From: JBIQJD01 sp044507695
GTDB lineage: Bacteria; Bacteroidota; Ignavibacteria; Ignavibacteriales; Ignavibacteriaceae
DNA length: 64,000 bases
Assembly (NCBI GenBank): GCA_044507695.1
Contig: JBIQJD010000007.1
Location: forward strand, 161,333-225,332
Direction: 5' to 3'
A program made the translations under genes and the position numbers. Shown one piece after another: positions 55,158 to 64,000 of the stretch (its first letter is position 1; the number at the start of each line of letters is the position of its first letter). The notes under the pieces were generated by a model that was given only the letters and a program-made list of their open reading frames with translations, made no database searches and had not been told where the DNA came from.

Positions 55158-56228
55158 ATGGCTGTATATATTATTGATCCGTTAGCAGATAATCACTGGC
55201 TTGAATTTATTTCTGCTGATAAACGGGCTAATATTTTTCATCATCCTTCATGGCTTAGAATTTTAAGCAAACAATACGGCTTCAGAGTTTTTTGTGTCTG
55301 CATTTTTAATGATGATAAAATTACTGCCGGCATTCCTTTCTGTGAAGTAACCGGAGTTACAGGAAAAAAGAAATGGGTATCGCTTCCTTTTTCTGATTAT
55401 TCTCTGCCGCTTTACTGCGGTTCTGATCAACTGAATGAGTTAACCGGGTTTATAATTAACGAACATGAAAATCATAACGTTCAATCAATTGAGATTTGCT
55501 GGGAGATTCAAAGAGGTAAAAACGGCAAAAACTTTTTTGTTGATTCATCCTATGTTTATCATATAACAGAATTGAATGATGATCCTGCTGAGTTGTACAA
55601 ATCATTTCACCGTACAAAAAACCAGGGAATTGCAAAATCACTAAAGCAGGGTTTGCGTGCACGTTTTTCAACAGAAAATGATGCCATACAGATTTTTTAT
55701 GATCTTCATCTTAAAACAAGAAAGAAACTTGGTGTTCCTATTCAGCCAAAGAAATTTTTTGATCACATCTATGATGAAATCATAAGTAAAGAACTCGGTT
55801 TTATAGTTATTATTTCAAAAGATGATGAGAACAATTCCGGTAAAGAAATAAATCTTGCAGCGGGATTATTTATGGGATTCAACGAAACGTTAACATATAA
55901 GTATAATGCTTCCGACCCTGCTTATCTGCAGTACAGACCGAACAATCTCATCATCTGGTCTGCAATGCAGGAAGGAATAAAACGCGGCTATAAATTATTT
56001 GATTTCGGCAAATCAGATCTTTCAAACACTGGATTGAGATCATTTAAAGATGGCTGGGCTGCTGTTGAAAAGCCGCTTTACTATTCTTACTATCCTTCAT
56101 TCAAATCAAATGAACACTCATTTAATTTTTTAAAAGATAAAATTGTAGCTCCGTTGATTAAATCATCACCGGACTACGTTTGCAAACTAATAGGTGAAAT
56201 TGCCTACAAATATTTCCCATCAATTTAA
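55158..56228 (+). CDS. FemAB/GNAT-like acyl or aminoacyl transferase
   Basis: A 356-residue protein with a doubled GNAT fold of the FemAB type. 'FHHPSWLRILSKQYGFRVFC' opens the first half, 'SFHRTKNQGIAKSLKQGLRARF' links, and 'LFDFGKSDLSNTGLRSFKDGWAA' near 280-305 is the motif of FemAB proteins found in exosortase-associated polysaccharide loci. No exosortase is present here. It may add an acyl or aminoacyl group to a sugar. It ends 7 bp before the likely start of the deacetylase. Confidence 0.82.
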   Translation: MAVYIIDPLADNHWLEFISADKRANIFHHPSWLRILSKQYGFRVFCVCIFNDDKITAGIPFCEVTGVTGKKKWVSLPFSDYSLPLYCGSDQLNELTGFIINEHENHNVQSIEICWEIQRGKNGKNFFVDSSYVYHITELNDDPAELYKSFHRTKNQGIAKSLKQGLRARFSTENDAIQIFYDLHLKTRKKLGVPIQPKKFFDHIYDEIISKELGFIVIISKDDENNSGKEINLAAGLFMGFNETLTYKYNASDPAYLQYRPNNLIIWSAMQEGIKRGYKLFDFGKSDLSNTGLRSFKDGWAAVEKPLYYSYYPSFKSNEHSFNFLKDKIVAPLIKSSPDYVCKLIGEIAYKYFPSI

Positions 56229-56235
56229 CAACAAT

Positions 56236-57360
56236 ATGAAAATCATACATCCGTTCAAGATTATTGATAAGCAATTGTTTGTAGATAACCTGATAGACAA
56301 TCTTGTGCCGAAGTTTTCCTTTAAGTACAAGCTTTATTACGTCTATCTGCGCCCAACACTGCCAATGAAAATAAGACAGTGGATGCAGACTCTTTATCAT
56401 GCAAGAGTTACTTTTAAAAAAGATTTTATTGATGACAGGCTGGTTAATTTTGTTAAAGAACATAATGATTACGATGAGGTTGTTAAAACTTTTTATCCGG
56501 AGGGATATGAAAGAGCAGTTATTTTAACTCATGATGTTGATCATCAGATAGGATTTAACAACATACCAAAAGTACTTGAGCTTGAAGAGAAATATGGATT
56601 TAAATCTTCCTGGAATATTGTTCCTTATAAATACAAAATTGATCACGGGATAATAAGATTGATTGAAGATGCGGGGCATGAAATTGGCGTTCACGGTTAT
56701 AATCATGATGGCAAACTTTATTCTTCATCCAAGGTATTTAATGCGCGCGTTCCTTTTATAAATATGGCAATCAAAAATTTTAAAGCACGCGGATTCAGAT
56801 CACCTATGGTGCATCATAATCTTGAATGGCTTCAGAAACTTGATATAAGATACGATGCTTCCTGTTTTGATTATGATCCGTTCCAGCCTTTCCCGAATTC
56901 AACCGGATTAATCTGGCCTTTTATTGCCGGAAAGTTTGTTGAGCTTCCTTACACGCTTCCGCAGGATCATACAATTTTTTATGTACTTAAAAAAAATGAT
57001 ATAAGAATCTGGATAAACAAAATTGACTGGCTTATAAAAAATAAAGGAATGATACTTACACTTACTCATCCCGATTATCTTATAACAAAAAAACAATTCA
57101 ACATGTATGCTGATCTGCTTGCACATTTACAGACTGTTGAAAACGCATGGCACTGCCTTGCACGTGAAATGGCTGAGTGGTGGTTCATCCGTGAAAGCGG
57201 CGTGAAAATTGAAAATGAATTCTTTATCGATAAAACTTCTTCAATTGCTGAGAACGTAAACATCAAATCAAATGGTAATGGAAAAGGAAACGGCAAGGCA
57301 AAGCCTGAGCAGGTAATTGAATCTCATATATTGAAAAAAACAGGAACGAGCAAAGGTTAA
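56236..57360 (+). CDS. Polysaccharide deacetylase-like (NodB fold) protein
   Basis: I prefer ATG 56236 (374 residues); a GTG at 56194 would overlap the FemAB-like gene. Neither has a good ribosome-binding sequence. 'AVILTHDVDHQIGF' has the catalytic Asp and metal Asp, and 'HEIGVHGYNHDG' has the two metal-binding His residues of the NodB domain. 'RGFRSPMVHHN' is a third conserved block. It likely removes N-acetyl groups from a polysaccharide or acts on a repeat-unit sugar. The C-terminal Gly/Asn/Lys-rich tail ('GNGKGNGKAK') is low complexity. Confidence 0.88.
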   Translation: MKIIHPFKIIDKQLFVDNLIDNLVPKFSFKYKLYYVYLRPTLPMKIRQWMQTLYHARVTFKKDFIDDRLVNFVKEHNDYDEVVKTFYPEGYERAVILTHDVDHQIGFNNIPKVLELEEKYGFKSSWNIVPYKYKIDHGIIRLIEDAGHEIGVHGYNHDGKLYSSSKVFNARVPFINMAIKNFKARGFRSPMVHHNLEWLQKLDIRYDASCFDYDPFQPFPNSTGLIWPFIAGKFVELPYTLPQDHTIFYVLKKNDIRIWINKIDWLIKNKGMILTLTHPDYLITKKQFNMYADLLAHLQTVENAWHCLAREMAEWWFIRESGVKIENEFFIDKTSSIAENVNIKSNGNGKGNGKAKPEQVIESHILKKTGTSKG

Positions 57361-57380
57361 TTGTAATTGCGAAAAAAATT

Positions 57381-58004
57381 ATGATACAAACTCCAAAAAC
57401 AGAAGAAGATTTCAGGCAGCTTGCAAAACTTCATAAGGATGGTCTTGGGCATCTTGAATATTTTCTGAGCAGAAGCAGTCTTAAATTCATTCAATTCTTT
57501 TATGAAACAATAAGCAGGTATGATTCAACAATCCTGCTGATTGATAAGGATGAAAGCGGACTTGTGCTTGGTTATATTTTTTCCTCGGGTGATAAGAATA
57601 ATTATCTGAAAAGATTCTTTAAAGAAAATGCAGGGAAAATTCTGCTATACTTCAGCGCGTACGTTCCAACTATCAGGGCAATCTTCAGAAGATTCAGAAG
57701 AACAAAAAATATTAATTACAATCAGGAATTATTGTACATGGCTGTTCATCCTGATTACAGGAGCCAGAAAATCGGAACCGGCTTGCTGATTGAAGTGCAG
57801 AATAAATTAGCCGAAAAATATGATGAATGTTTTCTGCAGGTTCACGGGCAGAATACAAAAGCACACGCACTTTATGAAATATTAGGATTTACAGATATCC
57901 ACAGGTATCATATCGGTACCGTTGAAAAAATAGTAATGTGGAAAAAACTTGTAAACAATACGCCGGTTGCATCAGGCAAAAAGTTTTCAGTTGCAGGGAA
58001 ATAA
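57381..58004 (+). CDS. GNAT N-acetyltransferase
   Basis: A 207-residue GNAT protein with 'LYMAVHPDYRSQKIGTGLLIEVQ' (~114-136), the acetyl-CoA loop, followed by 'QVHGQNTKAHALYEILGFTDI'. It probably N-acetylates an amino sugar or similar group of the polymer. It starts 20 bp after the deacetylase gene, giving an add/remove acetyl pair. Confidence 0.88.
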   Translation: MIQTPKTEEDFRQLAKLHKDGLGHLEYFLSRSSLKFIQFFYETISRYDSTILLIDKDESGLVLGYIFSSGDKNNYLKRFFKENAGKILLYFSAYVPTIRAIFRRFRRTKNINYNQELLYMAVHPDYRSQKIGTGLLIEVQNKLAEKYDECFLQVHGQNTKAHALYEILGFTDIHRYHIGTVEKIVMWKKLVNNTPVASGKKFSVAGK

Positions 58005-58110
58005 ATCTGCAGCAGTACAGCAAATCTGACATTCCTTTCTTTTCGGGGAAACAATTCTTTAATCAATTCAATCTTATTCCAAATTAAATATTGAAATAGT
58101 AAGTTTGTAG

Positions 58111-58126
58111 CTCAATTAACATTGAG
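58111..58126. promoter_or_regulatory. Inverted repeat just before carbamoyltransferase start
   Basis: CTCAAT-TAAC-ATTGAG ends five bases before the ATG at 58131. As RNA it could form a hairpin over the ribosome-binding region, so translational control is possible. Six-base arms may be chance. Confidence 0.3.
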
Positions 58127-58130
58127 TTGA

Positions 58131-59945
58131 ATGTACATACTTGGCATATCAGCGTTTTATCATGATTCCGCCGCGTGCCTGCTGCGTAATGGAGAAATAA
58201 TTGCAGCCGCACAGGAGGAACGCTTTACAAGAAAAAAACATGATCCGGAATTTCCGGTTAATGCTGTAAATTTTTGTCTGCGTTATGCAGGCATAACAAT
58301 TGGCCAGGTTGAGTATGCTGCATTTTATGATAAACCGATTACAAAGTTTTCAAGAATATTAGAAAGTTATCTTGCATTTCCCGGAAGAGGCTGGAATTCT
58401 TTTTTGATGGCAATCCCCGTCTGGCTCAAACAAAAGCTCTGGATTTCTGATATAATAAAAAAAGAAATTAATTATACCGGAAAAGTTTTATATCCCGAGC
58501 ATCACGAATCTCATGCAGCTTCGGCTTTTTTCCCTTCACCGTTTAACAGCGCAGCATTCCTGACTATTGATGGAGTAGGAGAGTGGGCAACTTCTTCTTA
58601 CGGAATTGGAAAAAATAACCGCGTAAAAATTCTGGCTGAACTTCATTTCCCTCATTCACTTGGATTACTTTACTCTGCATTTACTTATCTAACCGGATTC
58701 AAGGTTAATTCAGGTGAATATAAAGTAATGGGGCTTGCACCCTACGGTGAACCAAAATACGTTAAAACGATTTATGATAATCTTGTGGAAGTATATGAAG
58801 ATGGTTCTCTCCGGATGAATATGGAATACTTCAATTATACAACCGGATTAACGATGACGAACAAAAAGCTTGATAAATTATTGGGCCCGCCGAGAAAGCC
58901 GGAAACAAAAATAACACAGCGTGAAATGGATCTTGCAAGATCAGTTCAGGAAGTAACTGAAGATGTAATTATGAAAATGGCTGCGCATGTAAAAAAAGAA
59001 ACCGGTGAAAAAAATTTATGTCTTGCCGGCGGTGCGGCACTTAATTGTGTTGCCAACGGTAAGCTTTTGCGCAGTAAAATTTTTGATAAAATATGGATAC
59101 AGCCTGCAGCCGGTGATGCGGGAGGCGCTCTGGGAGCGGCTTTAATCGTTCATCATCATTATTTGAATAATCAATTGCAGGCAAAAAAAGGAAGCGATTT
59201 ACAGAAAGGTTCGTACCTCGGTTCATCTTACAGCAATAATGAAGTAAAAGAATTTCTTGATGGATCAAATCTTCCGTATAAATTTTTAGATGATAAAAAT
59301 CTTGTTGATGAAGTTTCAGATTTAATTGCCCGGGAAAAAGTAATTGGCTGGTTTAACGGCAGAATGGAATTCGGCCCGCGTGCACTTGGCAGCAGATCAA
59401 TTATTGGTGATGCACGTTCTCCGGAAATGCAGAAGAAGATGAATTTAAAAATTAAGTACAGGGAAAGTTTCAGACCGTTTGCGCCGTCTGTTATTGCAGA
59501 AAAAGTTAGTGAATGGTTTGAGCTTGATGAAGAAAGTCCGTACATGCTTTTAGTTGCTGATATTAAAAAAAATAAACAGCGCAGTTTATCAGAAGATGAA
59601 AAAAATCTTTGGGGAATTGATAAACTCAACACTGTCCGTTCAGAAATTCCGGCAGTAACTCATGTTGATTATTCGGCAAGAATACAAACAGTAAACAAAG
59701 AAGATAACCCGCTTTATCATGCGCTAATTTCAAAGTTTGAAGAAAAAACAGGCTGCCCGGTAATTGTTAATACTTCATTCAATGTGCGCGGTGAACCGAT
59801 TGTTGAATCTCCGGCAGACGCATACAGATGTTTTATGCGCACAGAAATGGATGCGCTTGTTCTTGGTAATTTTCTTTTGCTTAAAGAGAATCAGCCGCCA
59901 TTTAAAGATGATGTAAACTGGAAGGAAAAGTATGAGCTGGATTAG
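58131..59945 (+). CDS. NodU/CmcH-type O-carbamoyltransferase
   Basis: A 604-residue enzyme that transfers a carbamoyl group from carbamoyl phosphate to a hydroxyl. The N-terminal Kae1-like domain has 'GISAFYHDSAACLLRNGEIIAAAQEERFTRKKHD', 'EHHESHAASAFFPSPF' and 'TIDGVGEW'. The C-terminal YrdC-like domain has 'GWFNGRMEFGPRALGSRSIIGD' and 'NTSFNVRGEPIVESP'. Length is standard. Substrate is probably a sugar of the repeat unit. The next gene, SxtJ-like, overlaps its stop by 14 bp. Confidence 0.94.
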   Translation: MYILGISAFYHDSAACLLRNGEIIAAAQEERFTRKKHDPEFPVNAVNFCLRYAGITIGQVEYAAFYDKPITKFSRILESYLAFPGRGWNSFLMAIPVWLKQKLWISDIIKKEINYTGKVLYPEHHESHAASAFFPSPFNSAAFLTIDGVGEWATSSYGIGKNNRVKILAELHFPHSLGLLYSAFTYLTGFKVNSGEYKVMGLAPYGEPKYVKTIYDNLVEVYEDGSLRMNMEYFNYTTGLTMTNKKLDKLLGPPRKPETKITQREMDLARSVQEVTEDVIMKMAAHVKKETGEKNLCLAGGAALNCVANGKLLRSKIFDKIWIQPAAGDAGGALGAALIVHHHYLNNQLQAKKGSDLQKGSYLGSSYSNNEVKEFLDGSNLPYKFLDDKNLVDEVSDLIAREKVIGWFNGRMEFGPRALGSRSIIGDARSPEMQKKMNLKIKYRESFRPFAPSVIAEKVSEWFELDEESPYMLLVADIKKNKQRSLSEDEKNLWGIDKLNTVRSEIPAVTHVDYSARIQTVNKEDNPLYHALISKFEEKTGCPVIVNTSFNVRGEPIVESPADAYRCFMRTEMDALVLGNFLLLKENQPPFKDDVNWKEKYELD

Positions 59946-60357
59946 CGATGTAAAACATGATATGGATAAACTTGATTTATCATTCAGCAGTTTAAAAAAA
60001 TTCGGCTTAACTGTTGGAACAGTTTTTCTGCTTTTGTTTTCCTGGTTCATTGCTGCAGATATTTTTACTTTTTTGAGATGGTTTTGTTTTGGTGCGGGAG
60101 TTATCTTGCTGTCCGGCGGCATTTTCTTCCCGTCAAACTTAAAATCAGTTTATAAATTCTGGATGGGAATTGCATTTGTTCTTGGCTGGATTGTTTCAAG
60201 AGTAATTTTAACTCTGCTTTTCTTTTTAATTCTAACGCCTGTTGCATTTCTTGCAAAACTTACAGGTAAAAAATTTTTAGATCTTGAATGGGGAAGAAAA
60301 TCAAATTCCGCGTGGATAAAAAAGGATGAAGAAACAAATTATGAGAAGATGTTTTAA
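59932..60357 (+). CDS. SxtJ-family membrane protein
   Basis: A 141-residue membrane protein with three to four hydrophobic segments (~27-46, ~47-66, ~76-106). The pattern 'DLSFSSLKKFGLTVGTVFLLLF' and 'LTGKKFLDLEWGRKSNSAWI' matches SxtJ, which accompanies carbamoyltransferases in many clusters including saxitoxin. Its role is unknown and its presence does not imply toxin synthesis. A DUF5989 small protein that often follows is absent. Its stop overlaps the convergent next gene by 4 bp. Confidence 0.85.
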   Translation: MSWISDVKHDMDKLDLSFSSLKKFGLTVGTVFLLLFSWFIAADIFTFLRWFCFGAGVILLSGGIFFPSNLKSVYKFWMGIAFVLGWIVSRVILTLLFFLILTPVAFLAKLTGKKFLDLEWGRKSNSAWIKKDEETNYEKMF

Positions 60358-61847
60358 TTTGTTTTATTTAAGGAAGCACCAACCCGTAATTCAGTAACCT
60401 GTGATTTTTTATCATCCGGAATTCCGCTCAAAGCTCCTGCACTAATTTTATTTCTTGATTTAAACAAGCCTTTTGCTGTTTGCTCAAAATCCGGGTTCTC
60501 CCATTTTGAATTCTGATCAAGCTTTGCCCTGCTTTTATAATCTGCAAAACTTTCAAACGTTTGATTTCCAATCCGTGCCGTATTTTGCCTCTTGCCCGGA
60601 TTTTGAAAATAAAGATTTTGATCAAATGATTTATTAGCAGTTGTTTCAAGCCTTACAATCCACGCTGCACCATCAGCTCCGATATTATTCTTCATATTAA
60701 CATGCCCGTTTCCGTTAAAGAAATAAAAACATGCGGTGTTTTCATCCTTTGTTGTGTACACAGTATTGTTTTGTACATCAACCCCGTCAACAAATCTGCT
60801 GAAGTGAATTCCGCTCCCGGTTTGATTGTGAATTATGTTGTTATAAATTTCAGTATTCCTGATTTGTTTTGAATCAGAATATCCCTGCAAAAAAATTCCG
60901 TTAACGGATGCGCGCGGAAAATCATCTGTGCAGTAAAGATGATTAAATCTTATAATATTGCCTTCCGCTGATCCATTTTCACCTGAGCGTATATCAAGAT
61001 TGTTATGAAAATTATTAAAGATTGTATTGTATTGAATTATATTGTTATTCGTTTCATATCTTGAAGGATTAACATTTATTCCGTGGCTGGAATGATTGCT
61101 GATTATATTATTTATTATTTCATTATTTGATCCGACAATCCAGACACCGTCTCCTCTTCTTTCAGTATCATTTATTCCGCTGTATTCAAGAATATTATTT
61201 CTCACCACAGTATTTTCGTAAACCTTAATACAGGCGTACTGTGGAAACTGAAGATGAAGATTTTCAATTACTATAAAATTTCTTACCTCCGCGTTTATGC
61301 AATACTTTCTTGCAGACGCTTCAACAGATGAATAATATTTATCAGGCGGGGAAGGGGCGTAGATGAAAAGAAATCTGCCATCATAATACCAATCAAAATC
61401 TTTTGTAACAGAATTTTGTGAAGCCTGCTTGTTTCCCCAAATAATTTCATCATCCTTTATAAACCAGATCCATGATGGTTCTGTATTTAATTGTGCACGC
61501 CAGATATTTGTATTTCCGGCAGGACTAAAAGCTGCAATCCTGTCTGAGCCTTTAATAACAGGCATATCACCGCTTCCGTATGCGCCGTAAGTAATTGGAT
61601 TTCCATCAGCCCCTTCAGAATTCACGCGGAGTTCTTCTCTCCATACTTCCCCTCTTTTAAAAAGAATTTTATCTCCCGGTTTAAATTTTGTGTTGTTTAC
61701 TTTTTCAATGCTCTTCCACGCTGATGAAGGAGATGAAGCATCATTTAAATCATTTCCGGATGATGCATCAACATAATAAGTTGAATTAACTGCTGGGGCA
61801 CATGAAAACTGCAAAAGTAAAAAAAGTAAAAGGAGCACCTGTTTCAT
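60354..61847 (-). CDS. Right-handed beta-helix lipoprotein
   Basis: I start at ATG 61847 (497 residues) because it begins an ideal lipoprotein signal 'MKQVLLLLFLLLQFSC'; an ATG at 61880 would add 11 residues. After the lipid Cys, 'TYYVDASSGNDLNDASSPSSAWKSI' is the start of the pectate-lyase-like beta-helix family (often DUF1565-type). Parallel beta-helix repeats with 'NNI' and 'YNNII' ladders (~190-410) follow. Such proteins bind or cleave surface polysaccharides. Catalytic residues are not identified. The adjacent locus makes it a plausible polysaccharide-binding or processing protein. Confidence 0.84.
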   Translation of the reverse strand: MKQVLLLLFLLLQFSCAPAVNSTYYVDASSGNDLNDASSPSSAWKSIEKVNNTKFKPGDKILFKRGEVWREELRVNSEGADGNPITYGAYGSGDMPVIKGSDRIAAFSPAGNTNIWRAQLNTEPSWIWFIKDDEIIWGNKQASQNSVTKDFDWYYDGRFLFIYAPSPPDKYYSSVEASARKYCINAEVRNFIVIENLHLQFPQYACIKVYENTVVRNNILEYSGINDTERRGDGVWIVGSNNEIINNIISNHSSHGINVNPSRYETNNNIIQYNTIFNNFHNNLDIRSGENGSAEGNIIRFNHLYCTDDFPRASVNGIFLQGYSDSKQIRNTEIYNNIIHNQTGSGIHFSRFVDGVDVQNNTVYTTKDENTACFYFFNGNGHVNMKNNIGADGAAWIVRLETTANKSFDQNLYFQNPGKRQNTARIGNQTFESFADYKSRAKLDQNSKWENPDFEQTAKGLFKSRNKISAGALSGIPDDKKSQVTELRVGASLNKTN

Positions 61848-61921
61848 TATCTTTCTAATAAAGTAAATCAGATAGTTCATTCAAACATTCTTAAAATAAT
61901 TGAGAAGGCTTGTTAGCGAAA

Positions 61922-61991
61922 TCAAAAAAAAAGACAGGAGAACGTGAGAGAAAAAACAACTTATAAATATTTTTTCCCTGCAGTTCTCCTG
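61922..61991 (-). terminator. Extended-loop terminator after T9SS cargo gene
   Basis: On the minus strand CAGGAGAAC and GTTCTCCTG pair across 39 bases and are followed by TC and nine Ts. The loop is long for a classical terminator, but the location 17 bp after the stop fits. Confidence 0.65.
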
Positions 61992-62008
61992 CCGGGTGGA
62001 GAGATAAA

Positions 62009-64000
62009 TTACTTAATCAACTGCATCTTCATTGTTTTGATGAAACCGCCCGCTTTAATCTGGTAAATGTAAACACCGGTTGAAAGTGCCTGCCCGCCGC
62101 CTGCTGAAGCATCAAAATTGAATTCATGAATTCCAGCAGTTAAATATTCATTTACCAATGTCTTCAATTCATTGCCGAGAATATCATAAATTTTAATTGT
62201 AACAAATTCATCATCGGGAATATCCGCTTTAATTGTTGTTGAAGGATTAAACGGATTAGGGTAATTCTGATATAAATTGTACACTGCAGGAACTGCAGAG
62301 CTTTCCGTTAAATCCGGATCGGCAGTATTTTCTTTTCCCAGAGAGACATTTGGATTATAACCGGGATCATTCGTGAGAACTATCTGATCTACCCATAAAG
62401 TTAAGCCGGGCTCCCTGCCCGAGATCAGGATTTCCAGATTGCCTTCATTAATACTGCCGATGACTAATCCGGTACTGTTATAGCCATCCCAATGCCACAC
62501 ATTATATTTTGAATCATCATCACCCAAAACAAGTCTGCGGTTATTTGCAGTAAAGAAGAATGAATTTTTTTCACCGGAACTATAGTAAAACATTCTTGCC
62601 CATGCATACCATGTTCCGGCTTTGGGAATATTAACATTGTACGCTGCGCCGCCGTTTGTTCCCTGGAAGTAAACAGCGCGCGTATTTTTCATCCCGGTTT
62701 TACTGCCGAGTCTTGCATCACCGGAAAGTATTCCTGAATTTGCATTTATCAAAAGCACTACAGGTTCAATAGAAGTGTTTTCATCGGTTGGAATGAAGTT
62801 GGGATCATTTGTAATTATAATCTGATCAACCCACAAAGTTAAGCCCGGCTCTCTTCCTGAAATTGAAATAGTAGTCAGTCCCGCATCAAGATTGCCGGTA
62901 TTTATACCTTTACTTTGATAACCATCCCAATGCCACACATTATATTTTGAATCATCATCACCCAAAATAAATTGCTGGTTGTTTGCTGTTAAGAAGAAAG
63001 AATTTTTTCCGCCGGAACTGTAGTAGAACATTCTTGCCCAAATATACCAGTTGCCAGCTTTGGGAATGTGAACATCATAAGCAGCGCCGCCGTTTGTTCC
63101 CTGGAAATAAACAGCGCGCGTATTTTTCATTCCGTTTTTACTTCCTAAGCGTGCATCACCGGAAAGCGATCCTTCATTTGCATTCAAAAGAATTGTAACC
63201 GGCTTTACAGGAAGATTAATATCTGTTGGAATATAAGTTGGATCATCTGTTAAAATTATTTGATCAACCCAAAGCGTAAGTCCGGGTTCGCGCCCGGAAA
63301 TCATAATTGTGTTAATGCCGGCATTCAGTGTTCCAATATTAATTCCGCTTCCCTGGTAACCATCCCAGTGCCACACATTATACTTTGAATCATCATCTCC
63401 AAGAACAAATTGCTGGTTGTTAGCTTTAAGTAAGAATGAATTTTTTTCGCCGGAACTGTAGTAAAACATTCTTGCCCAAACGTACCATGTTCCTGTTTTG
63501 GGGATGTTAACTTCATAAGATGCACCGCCGTTCGTTCCCTGGAAATAAACAGCCCGTGTATTTTTCATTCCGGTTTTGCTTCCTAGTCTTGCATCACCTG
63601 ATAAGACTGCTGTGTTTGCATTTATCAGAATTGAATTTCCGCCGGATGAACCCGGCGTTACGTACGTTGTGGAATTGCCGGGCGGCACGATTAAATTACC
63701 ATAAATATCGCGCACATTATTTATAGTTATTGTAAATGTTTGATTAGGTGCATGCTCTGTTGTTGTAAGTAATACCTCCGTCTGATCGGGAGCCAATGCA
63801 GCATTGTTTACGCTTACTCCGTTATTTATAAAATAGTTTGAAGGTGTTTCAGCATAGTCAGGCATAACTTTTTTTGTGTACGTAATTCTTAATGAATTAG
63901 AATTTATAATTTCAAGTGATTCAACAGCAGGCGGAGTCGTATCTGCAAACTCCACGGCGCCAATATCAGGAAATTCATTTATTGGTTTATCAAAGAAGTC
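62009..64000 (-). CDS. T9SS cargo protein with triplicate binding modules (5' end cut by window)
   Basis: The frame stays open through the window edge; an internal GTG at 63955 is not the start. Visible order: 'DFFDKPINEFPDIGAVE', the usual end of a right-handed beta-helix domain, so such a domain probably lies outside. Then a SbsA-like Ig domain ('DTTPPAVESLEI...ITINNVRDIYG'), three ~146-residue modules, and a C-terminal sorting domain ('LYQNYPNPFNPSTTIK...GVYIYQIKAGGFIKTMKMQLIK'). The modules share 'SGDARLGSK.GMKNTRAVYF' and 'DDDSKYNVWHWDGY' and look like carbohydrate-binding beta-sandwiches. The T9SS would export and anchor the protein. Confidence 0.9.
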   Translation of the reverse strand, partial: DFFDKPINEFPDIGAVEFADTTPPAVESLEIINSNSLRITYTKKVMPDYAETPSNYFINNGVSVNNAALAPDQTEVLLTTTEHAPNQTFTITINNVRDIYGNLIVPPGNSTTYVTPGSSGGNSILINANTAVLSGDARLGSKTGMKNTRAVYFQGTNGGASYEVNIPKTGTWYVWARMFYYSSGEKNSFLLKANNQQFVLGDDDSKYNVWHWDGYQGSGINIGTLNAGINTIMISGREPGLTLWVDQIILTDDPTYIPTDINLPVKPVTILLNANEGSLSGDARLGSKNGMKNTRAVYFQGTNGGAAYDVHIPKAGNWYIWARMFYYSSGGKNSFFLTANNQQFILGDDDSKYNVWHWDGYQSKGINTGNLDAGLTTISISGREPGLTLWVDQIIITNDPNFIPTDENTSIEPVVLLINANSGILSGDARLGSKTGMKNTRAVYFQGTNGGAAYNVNIPKAGTWYAWARMFYYSSGEKNSFFFTANNRRLVLGDDDSKYNVWHWDGYNSTGLVIGSINEGNLEILISGREPGLTLWVDQIVLTNDPGYNPNVSLGKENTADPDLTESSAVPAVYNLYQNYPNPFNPSTTIKADIPDDEFVTIKIYDILGNELKTLVNEYLTAGIHEFNFDASAGGGQALSTGVYIYQIKAGGFIKTMKMQLIK
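62341..63631 (-). repeat. Three tandem 438-bp coding repeats
   Basis: Modules start at 63631, 63193 and 62755 on the minus strand with an exact 438-bp period; the third ends near 62341. Protein identity looks about 80% by eye, with long shared DNA blocks around the 'SGREPGLTLWVDQI' segment, indicating recent duplication or gene conversion. Confidence 0.85.

Noticed and set aside
58131..60357. Saxitoxin-like toxin cluster
   Set aside because: The carbamoyltransferase/SxtJ pair is common in surface-polysaccharide loci, and no other saxitoxin genes are present.

Overview
The window looks like a contig from an uncultured member of the Ignavibacteria (Bacteroidota/Chlorobi group). DNA is AT-rich. 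The last gene ends in a type IX secretion (T9SS) sorting domain of the 'YQNYPNPFNPST...' kind that is typical of Ignavibacteria. Further pointers are LTD/CARDB surface proteins, sigma-54 (rpoN) control and HslVU. A 100-N scaffold gap lies inside a tandem repeat, which suggests a draft or metagenome assembly. No tRNA, rRNA, CRISPR array, phage or transposase was seen. The taxonomic placement is inference from these protein families.

Layout. (1) 1-2076, plus: 3' part of an ATP-grasp gene, a DUF2461 protein and a small envelope protein. (2) 2180-6543, minus: gdhA followed by a two-receiver/PEP-synthase-like ATP-binding protein. (3) 6825-8018: an M24 aminopeptidase. (4) 8029-20282, minus: aat, a DUF2721 protein, a broken response-regulator gene, an orphan MlaF-like ATPase, a serine beta-lactamase-like hydrolase, DUF4184, GNAT and DinB proteins, a 1552-residue LTD/CARDB surface protein, a lipoprotein and an SDR. 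(5) 20429-27451, plus: a compact DUF3109-rpoN-methyltransferase-PPIase-hslV-hslU run. (6) 27486-32672: a DksA-type zinc-finger/RsbU phosphatase fusion, then a multi-PAS histidine kinase with an NtrC-type sigma-54 activator. (7) 32730-37093, minus: a MacAB-like four-gene ABC efflux operon. (8) 37517-60357, plus: a roughly 23-kb surface-polysaccharide locus. (9) 60354-64000, minus: a beta-helix lipoprotein and a truncated T9SS cargo protein.

How the parts fit. The polysaccharide locus looks like a Wzx/Wzy-type pathway. It has an initiating phosphoglycosyltransferase, a DegT aminotransferase, two Gfo/Idh/MocA-oxidoreductase plus hexapeptide-acetyltransferase pairs (WbpB/WbpD-like, probably acetamido-uronic sugars), SDR epimerases, a Wza-like exporter and a BY-kinase chain-length regulator. 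It also has a flippase, a polymerase/ligase, two glycosyltransferases, FemAB-like, deacetylase and GNAT modifiers, and a carbamoyltransferase/SxtJ pair. At its head sit a stand-alone CheW-like protein and an 85-residue helical protein, preceded by a consensus sigma-54 promoter (37462-37477) with an upstream 20-bp-spaced direct repeat. Because rpoN and an NtrC-type two-component pair are also in the window, sigma-54 control of the head of this locus is the most testable regulatory hypothesis. It is inferred from sequence motifs only.
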